DNA of 64,000 nucleotides from Aphelocoma coerulescens (Eukaryota; Chordata; Aves; Passeriformes; Corvidae), in assembly GCF_041296385.1 (NCBI RefSeq), contig NC_091015.1, forward strand, positions 91,744,004 to 91,808,003, given 5' to 3'. The translations under genes and the position numbers were made by a program. Below the pieces are notes generated by a model. That model was not told the DNA's origin. It searched no databases and saw only the letters and a program-made list of their open reading frames with translations. Shown here in pieces: positions 50,916 to 61,236 of this stretch; the first letter of the stretch is position 1, and every line of letters starts with the position of its first letter.

Positions 50916-50921
50916 AATATA
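50916..50921. repeat. target-site duplication (left) of 292-bp LTR copy 2
   Basis: AATATA, identical to 51214-51219. Confidence 0.9.
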
Positions 50922-51213
50922 TGTCGGGATCTCGTTCCCCCCCCCCATGTAGCCCTGGAAGAGGGGCCCTGAGGGCACAGACACACGGGATTTCCCTGCC
51001 CCTGGTCAGCCTCATTCCCCATTGGCTGGTTTGTGTTCCCTGCGCAGGCAAGGACCCGGAGTCCAGACTGTGAGAGTTCCTCGGCAGAGCCCGGCCATGC
51101 GGCTGGGGAAATAAACATCTCTGAAACATCTAGCAAGAATCCATCCATAGATATTTCTTTTCTCCAGGACTCCTGGTTTGACATAAGCGTGTTACAGTAT
51201 CCCCGCTGTAACA
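50922..51213 (+). mobile_element. solo LTR copy 2 (292 bp), class II endogenous retrovirus
   Basis: It starts TGTCGGGATC, ends CCCCGCTGTAACA, and is flanked by perfect 6-bp copies of AATATA. Its length equals that of the copy at 32694-32985, which lies in inverted orientation. An inverted CCAAT motif (ATTGGCTG) lies in the U3, and the poly(A) signal AATAAA is at 51110-51115. No obvious TATA box is seen. CpG dinucleotides are plentiful, including in the 68-bp block identical to copy 1, whereas the flanks have almost none. No internal viral region is attached. A C10 run sits near its start. Open frames inside it are not genes. Confidence 0.92.
51110..51115 (+). promoter_or_regulatory. poly(A) signal of LTR copy 2
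   Basis: AATAAA within the block shared with copy 1. Confidence 0.7.
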
Positions 51214-51219
51214 AATATA
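51214..51219. repeat. target-site duplication (right) of LTR copy 2
   Basis: AATATA, identical to 50916-50921. Confidence 0.9.
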
Positions 51220-51439
51220 TAAATAAGAACTCAAAATGTCACTGTTCAAAACAATTTTATTACTCAATTTTATTACTTTTATTAACAATTTTATTAATCC
51301 TTCATAATACAGAAGGATTAGGTTCACTGATTTATAGCAGTTCCATTTGTACTTGATATAATCAGTGTTACATCAAGCTAGTACAAACTTTGACCCTACC
51401 TCAGTGTCCAGCCTTCAAACAGCCATAAGCATGTGTGTA

Positions 51440-51915
51440 GAAAAAGGAATACAAGAGAGTTATGTATATACTGATGAGAGATCTGTGGCTTATGAGCCAC
51501 ATATTGACTCTAATGGTGAATTACTTATGTGGGGAAATGGAAAAAAAAGAGGAGAGGAACGAGAGAGAAAGGACAAACTCCCCCAGTAGGCAGGAGGAGG
51601 AGAAGTGCCGGGGGACCCCACACTGTTAAGCTCTCTGCATGCATATATTGATTGCCCAAATATAAAGCAGGAGCCACAATCAAAAGAGGGGAAGGAAGGA
51701 GTGACCAGTGACAGTTCCTTCCCTTGACCACAAAAACACTGTTAGGGTCTGCAGCAGGTACAAGGCTGTAGGAATAACACCACAAGAGCAATTGCATAAG
51801 AACAACAGAGAAAATGCTGCCACTGAGGCTCTAAAAAGCACTTCCCTCATAGCTTGAGCAAAGGGATCCAGACCCACAGCTGAGGGGCTCTTAGGCCCTT
51901 CAAAAAGCAAAGCAT
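51440..51915. other. unassigned GC-richer block
   Basis: Purine-rich and G+C-richer than its flanks. Two overlapping minus-strand frames (51525-51797 and 51680-51910) give hydrophobic translations. A 6-bp-stem hairpin, GTGGCT-TATG-AGCCAC, lies at about 51485-51500. It might be an older LTR or another repeat, but no ends or target duplication are found. Confidence 0.3.
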
Positions 51916-54900
51916 CAAAAGCAAAAAGTACCTCTTGGTCTGTGTCATGGACACAAGTATTTAATCTATCTCTAGTCGTCTGTAAGTTGTTTTCCCTTTT
52001 GAAACCCAGTTATGTTTTACAGTCATTCAATGCACTGGCTGCTTTTCATCATTGAGTAACACTATATTAGCTGCATTAGTAGTCAGTCATTAAATTTCAC
52101 CATGTCTTGGTTTGAACATGATAAGCTCTATGATTTTTTCTGCAATACTTTCTTCCAATTTGGACATTGCTGTTTGTTCCTGTTCCACTTGTCATTCTCC
52201 TTTACTCCTTCTTAAACAGTTGTCCTTTCTAAATATGGAGTGAATTGCTCATTTAATTCTTGAAACATATATTGATAGCCTTTAATTTTGTCCCCAACCT
52301 CACTTGATCACACTAAGACCTTCCTTGTTCATTTCTGTAGTTAGCAGTTGTATCCATATTCAGACATTTAAAAATGAAGTGAAATATGTCTTAATGATTA
52401 CTGACTAAGGAAGTAAATTTTTTGAAGGATAGAAAAAAATAGAGAGTTTTAAAACTTAGTGACTTAATTTCATTTTGATTTAAAGCAAAGAACCATGAAC
52501 AAGAATAAAAGGCATCTTTCTATACTACAATGAATATTTATGCAAGCAGGTGTTTGAAAGATGTGGAATGCCTAAGAGAAAACATTAAAAGGGCAGTTTA
52601 AATAATTCTTTAGAACTTCAAATAAACATGAGTGTGTTTTTACATTTTATGAGCTGAATTGGTAATCTTGGCTGAGACAGAAGAGAAAATTTTATCATTT
52701 TATTCCACAGCAAATTGTAGAGAAGTGATAAGCCTGGTGTGTAGGGTTTTTTAGTTTGTTGGGGGGTTTTGTCTATGTGGATGTGTGGATACTCACTCAG
52801 TATAGGGATTTTTTGCTTTTTACATGCATGTTTCAGAAACTGCTGCAGGTATTCAATGAAATCAAAACAAGCTTGTACAAGAAAAACAAATAAATAACCA
52901 CTGTTGGGTTTTGAGCCAGTGAGTACTGGGAATTTTACATTTGAAAGAGATAAATTATGAGAGGAACAATAAATCTTATTAAAAATGACGTTTAAACTCT
53001 TATTTTTAGACAGAATCATCTGATATAATCTGATATGAGAGAGTGTTTCTCTCCATGCAAAAAGACTGTAAATCTTTAGAAAGGAGGCAAATCCTTTTAA
53101 GAAAGATTGGCTGTCTTTTTCAATCTTCCCTCCTATATGATTACAAAAAAATAAATTTTAATAGAATCTGCACAAGATTTGTACAGGGTTGGGATGGTTT
53201 TTGGTTGGTTTTGGTTTGTGGTTTTGTTTTGTTTTGTTTTTGGGGGGTTTTTTTGTTTGTTTGTGATTATTTCATTTTCTATTCAACGGTTTGTTGGTTT
53301 TTTTTCTAATTTGGGAGTTTGGATATCTCAAATTCCTCAATAAAAGTAAAAATAGGACAAGGAAAGGAATTTAATTTACATTTATAGTAGGCAGTTGGCT
53401 TTTTAACACTTTTGACTTCTGTGGAACTGAGGACTGATGCTTGCCATTGAAATCAGAATACAATCCTTTAATCAGGCTGTCCCCAGTGGAGATCCAACTT
53501 GGGGTTTTGCCCTAGAATATAAATTCAGTTAGCTCAGCTGTTTATTTGCAGTATACCAACCCAGAAATACAAATGAAAAAGAACTGATTGAAGAAAACAC
53601 AATGCTGATGGTATGAAGCCTGTGTCATCATATTAAATGGGTAAAGAAGGTATATCGAGGTGGGGGGTGGGGAGGGTATGAAGGTGTCACCAGATATAAA
53701 TGTATGTTAGTTTGTTCCTGAAAAAAGACAAGAAATGAAAGAGTTCATTGCTTCTATAGTTTTTTTTTTCCCCCAAACAGGGAGATAGAGAATAATACCA
53801 AAAGGCCTATTTTACCTGCAGGTGTCACACTTCATTATATTCAGGTTAGTTGCCCAGATTCATTTGATTTCGGTATTTAAAGCTGATTTGAAAATAATAT
53901 AATACTTAATTCTTAAGGATTAGATACTATTATGAGGTTCTTATAGTTCCTTTTTTTTCATGTTATGAAATATGAGTATAATCATCAACAAATGTAACTA
54001 CTGGTATTATAAAATCTAGCTTTAACCCGTATCTTTGGATTGTGTAATGACTTACTCATTGAAACCAGCCCGTTTTACATTGGTAGTAAAAAAATTCATT
54101 CAAGTAGGTAATTATAAGGGTAATAGAAAAATCTGGCAGGAAGCAAAAGCAGAAAAAAGAACAATGGTTTCAAACATTGAACAGTTGGCACAAAAAAAGG
54201 TTATTGGTGACAGCTAAATACAGAATAGGGACAAAGACAAGCAACTCTTGTTCACTGTGTTCCCACAAATGATCTCATAAGCACAACAGCTTAGCAGGAG
54301 CTTCTCAGTACACACAGCGGGGTCTAGCTGGTACCAAGAATATGCTGCCCAAGGGTTGTACGAGGGCATTGTCAGCCTCCTCCGCTTCCCTGTGAGATGT
54401 CCTGAGGGAACCCCAAGGTGGGACACTGAGTTAAAGCTTATGGCAGTACTGGATGCTGGATAGCATCCTCTTCCAACAGAATGAAAGAGCTGGAAAGAGT
54501 GTTTCATTGGTTTTAAATAGATGAAAAGGAAGTAGGAAGTTAAGAGGCAGGAGCCTGCAAAAGAAACGGTGCAATGAAAAGAAAGTGAGGGGATTGAGAA
54601 GAGAGAGGGGAGAGGATAACATGAGGGGAGAATAAACAAGCTTTGCCATTTGGTCTGGAATTCAACTCCAGTTATGCGAATGAATGTCCTCTCCTGACTC
54701 TGTGCTAATCAAAGCTGGCAGAATTCTCTGGCAGTCAGATACTGGGGAGCACAAAAGGCCAGAAGCACTTCCTCTAATGTAGGGAAATTCCCTCAGAAGT
54801 GGGAACCAGACATTTTGACAGTATAACCTAAGCTGCAAATGCAATTTCAGTCTCAAATGCAGAATGCTGAACAATCAATACAGTCAAAAGCTACACTGGA

Positions 54901-56299
54901 CATAGAAAATTACTGGCTAAGAGTCAAGTGTGATAAATACATTCATCAGGGACAGCACCTAGAATTTACTACACCAAAAATGGGTTCTGTAATCAGTAGC
55001 AGGAAAATACTTGACTTCTGAAAAACAGACTCTGAAGGAAAATTGAATGATTTGAGGAAAACTCCATGACATCTGAAAGGTCTGCATTGGAGAGTAAAGA
55101 GAGATGTAAGTGTTGAGTAATCCATACCCGAAAGTCATACTGAAAACCTAAAATATGTGAGAAAGGAACAAAAATGATTGTAGCTTATTATAATTAAGAA
55201 AACACTGAGAATATTAAAATGCAAAGAAGTAAAGACAGAGACTGAACTCTATTATTTAGTAGTAATGGTGTAGAATTGAAATAAAGAATGAAATAGAGAG
55301 AACCAGTAAACTGGTGATGGCAACCATGAAAAGTAGAATTTCTAATTGGAAGGAGAGGCAAAGAAAAACAGAAGGTAGTCACCACACAAAAAGGCCTAAA
55401 TGTGTAGTATTATGGCTGAAAATGTGGTATGAGATGCTTTGTTCCTTATGGAGGATAAATATGGAGGTACTGCAAGTGAGAGGGGTTTTGAGAGGCAAGA
55501 GGCTAAAATCATAGAAGAAAAAGTCACACAGTGAAAGAGAAAACTAGAATTATTTGTGTTTATAATACAAACTAGATGTGTTGCTGGGGTTTGCCTTTCC
55601 ATAGGAACTCTCTCTCTTCTCTGGAAGATCAGTGGTCTTGCTTTTGTTCATCGTCATCTCCTGCTTATCCTACCTTCTCTGCTTGTGTGCAGTTATATGC
55701 TAATGTGCTCCTCCATCAGGTGGGAGGTATGTCACGGTAGGTTTCCTACCCTGAAATTGTTGCTAGAAATAGCTAAAAATAATTTGCAGTCCTGTGTAAT
55801 TGTAGTGAAATGCAGCTCAGGAGAAAAGTTTCAAAAATCTCAGGCACTGAGAGGTGCTTTTCCATTCTAACACTAACTCAAATAGCCTTGGCTGCTTAAA
55901 AAGTGCATGTGGAGAAATTCTGTCTCTGAGGGCTTGGGTATTTATCAAAAACATAGGTCAGCTTACTTACTACCTGAAACTAGATGGCACTGGCAAAATA
56001 GGCAAGAAACAGGTACAGAAATTCTGTGCAGAGACCTGAGATGCAGCACAGTGAGAACAGATACAGCCTTTATTAAATATATGCATTATCTGCAAAGTAT
56101 CTAATGTTAAAAAAAACCCCTGACCTCAACTCTCACTTGCTGTTATGAAGATTAATTAAATTTTCAATACAATTCTTGAGGTTTCTTAGATGGCACAACA
56201 GTTGTCTGAAGGGAGAGTAAAACGAAGAAACAATATCCCAAAGCCCCTATTTTGAGAAAGATGTGGCAGAATAACACCTAGTAAAAACAGTTTGATAAA
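51916..56299. other. AT-rich gene-free DNA
   Basis: No gene is recognised. The longest minus frames in the window lie here (54214-54639, 141 codons; 52618-53019, 133 codons). Both are Ser/Leu/Phe-rich translations of pyrimidine-rich DNA without known relatives. 54240-54480 is somewhat GC-richer and unassigned. Confidence 0.5.
53186..53264. repeat. G/T-rich low-complexity tract
   Basis: G/T-only except for a few bases, with GTTTT tandem units near 53219-53240 and a G6 run near 53242-53247. Confidence 0.85.
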
Positions 56300-56460
56300 G
56301 GATATCCAGAATGAATTCAGGCAGAAGAGGTCATGCTGAGCTAATCTGTTTGAGTTCTTTGAAGATACTAGTGGTAAGAAAGATAAGGAAAATTTAGAGG
56401 ATGTAGCATCCTTACATTTCAAAAAGAATTTGACAGGCTTTCACATCAGAGATAAATGCC
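56300..56460 (+). mobile_element. relic of an older CR1 LINE, reverse transcriptase segment
   Basis: The plus strand preserves the order of the CR1/L3 reverse transcriptase region. TTCAGGCAGAAGAGGTCATGC (the F-R/K-G-R-S-C segment) is followed by TTTGAGTTCTTTGAAGATA (the L-x-E-F-F-E-D segment). Then come GAGGATGTAGCATCCTTACATTTCAAAAAG (corresponding to VDVVYLDFxKAFD, now mutated) and TTTCACATCAGAGA (V-S/P-H-Q-R). It is short and frame-broken. Confidence 0.55.
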
Positions 56461-56961
56461 TACAGAAGAAACTGGAGTAGGAAGTAAATGAAGATGCTGG
56501 AAAAATATTATTTGAAAGTGAGGAGCTTTGTGAATTTCAGAGAAGTTGAATGACATTCTCCTGGTCATTCTCCTTTATGAATTTTAGACAATAGGACCAA
56601 ATATGATATTGTTAATTTTTTAAATGGTTGCAGAAAGAGAGCAGAAGTGACGTAGGGTTATTAAATCAGTTGCTCAAAACTTGAGTAATTAGGATTAAGA
56701 TTTGTCAGGAAACTATTTATGTTCACACTCAGAAAGTCTCCTGTTACATGATCACAGCACAATTTTCCCAACATTTGCCTTTTTTAATGTATAAGGGTTT
56801 AATATTCACTTGGATATTCAGTAATTTGTTTTAGCTTCTTTCAGCCTTGGGTCCTATTAATTATTACCATTTGTCTTGTGATTTAAGATAGATTTTTTAA
56901 ATTCCTCCTTGGCTTTTCCATGATAGTTTCTAATAGCACAGACTGTACTACAGTGGAAGAA

Positions 56962-57030
56962 TATAGATTCTGTCTTTCAGTGATGGGGAACTGAGGCACT
57001 GAGCAATTACAGACAAAGGTGTCTACTTAT
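56962..57030 (-). mobile_element. probable MIR-like SINE relic
   Basis: The plus strand has GATGGGGAACTGAGGCACTGAG followed by CAATTACAGACAAAGG. This is the reverse-oriented 3' half of MIR-type SINEs (ATGAGGAAACTGAGGCAC, then a GACTTGCCCAAGG-like segment). It is short and diverged. Confidence 0.5.
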
Positions 57031-58830
57031 TTTACATTGTCATTCTGAGGTTCTTACAACATGACCTTTTATTGTACTTTATTTATACAGCATTCTGTTT
57101 CAATGGATAATGTGTTACAGTTTTTGAAGTGCATAGTATTAAAATTCTAAAGTTAGAAAGAGCCATAAAATCATTGCTGATAGCAAGCTTTTTTGCATGT
57201 TGAGGAGAGAGGAAATGGTAACATTGGGTTTTATAAAGTCAATGACACATTTTCTGATTGCTGTTTCTCCTGTTATTCCTGCATATTTTGCATAAGTGGT
57301 CCCATGGTAATGTGATGTAATCACTTTCAGTTTCTATAATAAGGATGTGCTACTGTTTCTTATTTCCAAAGAAAAACTTGTTTGATATTACACCATCATC
57401 TTCATCTCTGAAGTTCAGGCCTGTCAGGAAGGGAGCAGTATTTTTAGCCTTATTATGTTGGTTAAAATCTTTTTGCTTAACTCAATTGAAATCTCGTATC
57501 TTCCTTGTCATTGTCCCTTACAATAAGTCTGTAGACTTTGTCTTATTGGAGTGCAACATCTGGAAGAAAAAGAATCTCATGTCTTCAAAGTGAATCTGGT
57601 AAACTTGAACTGTGATTTTAATTGAAGCCCTTGGAACTTAGAGAATAAAAGTATGGTATCACACTGCTGTTCTAATGTCAGCACAGGATGAGCAGGAGAT
57701 ATAAACGTGTAAACCACAGTAGGTTTTTTTAGTTCTTTAGAAGCTTCATTTCATGTGATTGTAACTTGTGGTTAACACTGGGTTTGGCAGTATAAATAAA
57801 GAGATCACTTCTCCTTCAAGCTTCAGAGATTGAATCATGGGTACTTATTCCTTGACTGTCACCTAATTATATCTTTTGTTGTAAAATCTTTATCTGTCCA
57901 ATTTAAATTGTGTTTTTGTCTTTGTATTGGGTGAGTTCTGTCATGAGAGAGATTGTTTCCTGCAAAATACAATTTTGCTGCAATATATAACAGGCTAAAC
58001 GAGGCATGTTTTCACTTTTGTGTCATATATATCACCTGACTTATTTAATGTAGGAACTGAATTAATAAATACACAAAGGAATCAAAAGCCATGAATCATT
58101 ATTTTCTGGGAAAAAAGTTTCTATGGGAAACATACAACTACTCAGATATATGTTAAATTATGACTGCTTATATTTACTGTATTCCCTTGCTTTGAGGCAC
58201 ATTTGCTATAGATTTTTCCCTGGGGCAACAAAACGGTCTTAAAATTACAAATTGGCAACAATGAATAGACAGAGAACAATGTATTTCTGAAATAGACATG
58301 AATCAGAGGTGTCAATTGAATGTATTTGAAAAAAATAAAAACAGACGTAAGGTCATGTTGTGAGGAAGAAATAACAACTTGAAAGCTTGAACATGCTGTA
58401 GTTACTGAATCTACAAAATGTATTGTGTTTACATCTTTATATTAGTCTCAAAACCTTAAGGTGACAGTCATGCCTGGGTTCTGGAAGCTGAGTCATCAAG
58501 AGATCATCTTGGGGGCTCGGACAGTTTGACTGTTTCTAAGTTTTTTTAATCTTGAGTTCTGTGCTATCACATAAGTAATGCTAGTATTTTATAGTGATAA
58601 AACTCCATGAATGAAAATTGTCAGTCAGATCATCATTTTGATGATCAGGCTTGACTGAAGCTTTTCATTCAAAAGATGGTGCTGTTAAATAAGCATTTGT
58701 GTTATAATCATCCAGCTTGAGTCATTACAAGTCTATTTCAAGAATTAGCTGAGTAACAAGTTTTAGCATACAGATTTTGGGATTTGGTTTGGATTGTTGG
58801 TTTTGTTTATCACAAAACGGACAAGGAAGT

Positions 58831-58916
58831 AAAAGGGAAAGAAGGAAAAGAGGGAAAGGAGGGAAAGGAACAGACGAAGAGAAAAGGAGAGAGAGAGAGA
58901 GAGAGAGGGAAAGGAA
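58831..58916. repeat. polypurine tract with (GA)10
   Basis: About 86 bases are nearly all A and G on the plus strand (AAAGGG, GAAGG units and a perfect (GA)10 at 58887-58906), with only two C. Such mirror-like purine tracts can adopt triplex DNA; that is inference. Confidence 0.9.
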
Positions 58917-60250
58917 CTGGAATAATCAGAAGCCTTGGGTCAGTCACTGGTCTTCAGTTTCGGTTTTGGAGTGCTTTCATTCAGATGGTATTTAATTTAC
59001 TGTTTCACACTTTTGTCACGTCTTTAAAAAATGATTTTGTCTTACTGAAAAAGATGTATATAAAAAACAATAATTTCCTTTCACTGTCATTTTTCCTCAG
59101 TAAAAACAAGAGGATATCTTTGCAGATTTCAGACTGCACCTCTGTGCACTGACTCGTGTGAAATGACTGTCATATCCTATATTCATTCTGGTTTGTACTT
59201 GACAATTTATTCAGGTTGTTAAATTTCTGGAATTCATTGCTAGGCTTCTGGTTCTTCATATTATCACAGGACAAAAGGAATGACCTTTATGGGTGATTTC
59301 ATTTTATTGTTGTTTTCTACATGGGTTGATGATGGCAGCCCATGGGGATGAGACACTAAAGCTTAAACAGTAAAGCTCTCTTCAAGGATGAAGCAGTAAA
59401 AAGTGAGGGTATTTTCCCTTTCTTTATAAATAAGAAAAATGGTTAGACTTGATGAGTTTTAGCAATGAAGTTGTGAGCTGGAAAACTTCAGTCAGGTGAG
59501 AGGGCCTCTTCTCCAGTCAATTTTTGGAGACTGCTTGATGGAATATGTCTATTTAAATAGAAACGCAGAGTGTAGAAGGAAGATTTTATTGAGTATGTCA
59601 TCTTTGTGTTATAAAATAAACTCTTGAAATTTAGAAGACAATTTGCCTTTAGGGAGCCTTTGGAAAATAGAAGGATTTTTATTTTTTAATAGAGAAAGTC
59701 TTTAGGAATATTAGAAAGGAAGATGACTTTTTCATCAGTACCAATTTTGATTTTAGAAAATTATTAGCTCAGTAATTGCCTGAGGCAAGAAACCGAATTA
59801 TTTTGCTGCATTTCAGAAAAATGTAATTACACTATTTATTTCCAAATATGTTTTTTAGAAAAGAGTTTGATTGAACTTTATTACTATCACTGCCAAGGGA
59901 GAACCAAAAATAAGATTGATATGAACAGGTATAGCTGTTACTAACCCCATGCTTAAAAAACCTGAAGAAATAAAAAGGCTGGAGGACTACACAACACCCA
60001 GTTGGCTTCAGCATCATTCCAGGGTGCACACAGAAATGGAAAGACTGACCAGATCTAACCAGACAATTAAAACTTCCCACAACAGTAGTTAACTGGACAA
60101 ATGTGCTTTTTTTTTTTTTCCATTAATAGAAAAGAAAACATTTTGAGGCCAAAATTTCTATCCTTCTTTAGGTAATAAATATATTGTAAAAAACCTTAAT
60201 CTGTGAAGGACCTACAATCATATGTGCCTTGGAGACAGAAATGAAATTGT

Positions 60251-60597
60251 AGAATCATAGTTTAATTTCAGTTTGAAGAGGCTCTAAAGATCATACAGTC
60301 CAACGCCCCTGCCATGAGCAGGGACACGTTTCAATGGACCAAGTTGTTCAAAGCCCCGTCCAACCTGGCCTTGAACTTCCAGGGACAGGGCATCTACAGC
60401 CTCTCTGTTCCATAGAACATATTTTATGTTCTCATCATAAAAAAAATTTGTTCCTTTTATCGGATCTAAATTTACCCCCTTTCAATTTAAAGCTTTCGCC
60501 CTTTGTCCTGTCATTACAGGCCTAAGTAAAAAGCTTCTCTCTATCTTGCCTATAAGCCTCTTTTATATAGTGAAGGTAAGTGGACCTCTGGGCTAGT
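60251..60597 (-). mobile_element. 5'-truncated avian CR1 LINE, 3' end
   Basis: The plus strand is a reverse-oriented CR1 tail. It starts at AGAATCATAG (the terminal octamer end) and continues through AAAGATCATACAGTCCAAC and CCCCTGCCATGAGCAGGGACAC. Next come CCAAGTTGTTCAAAGCCCCGTCCAACCTGGCCTTGAAC, the GGGACAGGGCATCTACAGCC block, a TCTAAATTTACCCCCTTTCA segment and TTTGTCCTGTCATTACA. The recognisable match ends near 60577, with a weaker continuation to about 60597. Roughly 340 bp remain, typical of 5'-truncated CR1 copies. It is less diverged than the CR1 at 11.0-12.7 kb, so it is younger. CR1 usually leaves no clear target duplication, and none is seen. Confidence 0.93.
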
Positions 60598-60818
60598 AGG
60601 AGGCAGTAGGATGACAGCGGCTCAAAAAAGCTTGGATATGAGTGGTTGCTGAAGTTAGCAGACATTGATGCACAGCTCCCATGTGCAAGAGATCATTCAC
60701 AAGTAACAAGCAGAACCAGTAGTACAAGCTTGCAAGCCCATGGTAGTCACCTGAACAGAAGTTGCAAATGTGTATTGCTTCAGCTGAGCTAAAGACTGGC
60801 TGGTAATCACACACCAGT

Positions 60819-60842
60819 GCTCTAGCAGAGGCTCTAGCAGAG
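60819..60842. repeat. perfect two-copy 12-bp tandem repeat
   Basis: GCTCTAGCAGAG occurs twice in a row. Confidence 0.95.
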
Positions 60843-61208
60843 GCCCTGGTCAGCTTCCCCAACAGATAAGCCCTATTTAGTTCCATGTCCTTGCAATCCA
60901 TCGTTACTTGAGCACCAAGGATTTCAATAAAATTATATCCATGTAACCTTCTTCCATAACTTCTACTCTTTGTTGGAAATGTGTTGTGCAAGAACATTGC
61001 CAGCATTTAAATAAGGAGAGTTTTCTGTTTACTTCAGCCTCTGTAGATACTTAAATAACTGATTTTTATTTACATGGAAAAGCTTTGGCAGCTGCTGAAT
61101 ATCAAAATGACTGGAACCAGTGATTTTTTTTCAGTAGTCAGGAAGAAATAGCTTGTTGCAGTAATTTTCCATGCATAGAGTGGTTCTTGCAACCAAGGCC
61201 AGTATTTC

Positions 61209-61236
61209 AAAAATTTGTCAAAATTTGTCAAAATTT
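61209..61236. repeat. 10-bp tandem repeat (about 2.7 copies)
   Basis: The unit AAATTTGTCA occurs twice, followed by a partial third copy. Confidence 0.9.

Larger units (their letters stand above)
56461..60249. other. AT-rich gene-free DNA
   Basis: No gene is recognised. It contains the SINE-like relic near 56.97 kb and the polypurine tract at 58.8 kb. Two overlapping plus frames across that tract (58777-58995 and 58784-59152) are repeat translations. Confidence 0.5.

Noticed and set aside
50881..51214. Two overlapping minus frames of 82-108 codons
   Set aside because: They are antisense translations of solo LTR copy 2.
54214..54639. Longest open frame (141 codons, minus strand)
   Set aside because: The translation is Ser/Leu/Phe-rich, from pyrimidine-rich DNA, with no motif or family resemblance. 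The length is within chance for 64 kb read in six frames.
60593..61006. 137-codon minus frame next to the CR1 tail
   Set aside because: It is not CR1 protein, has no recognisable domain, and includes a repeat created by a simple 12-bp tandem duplication.
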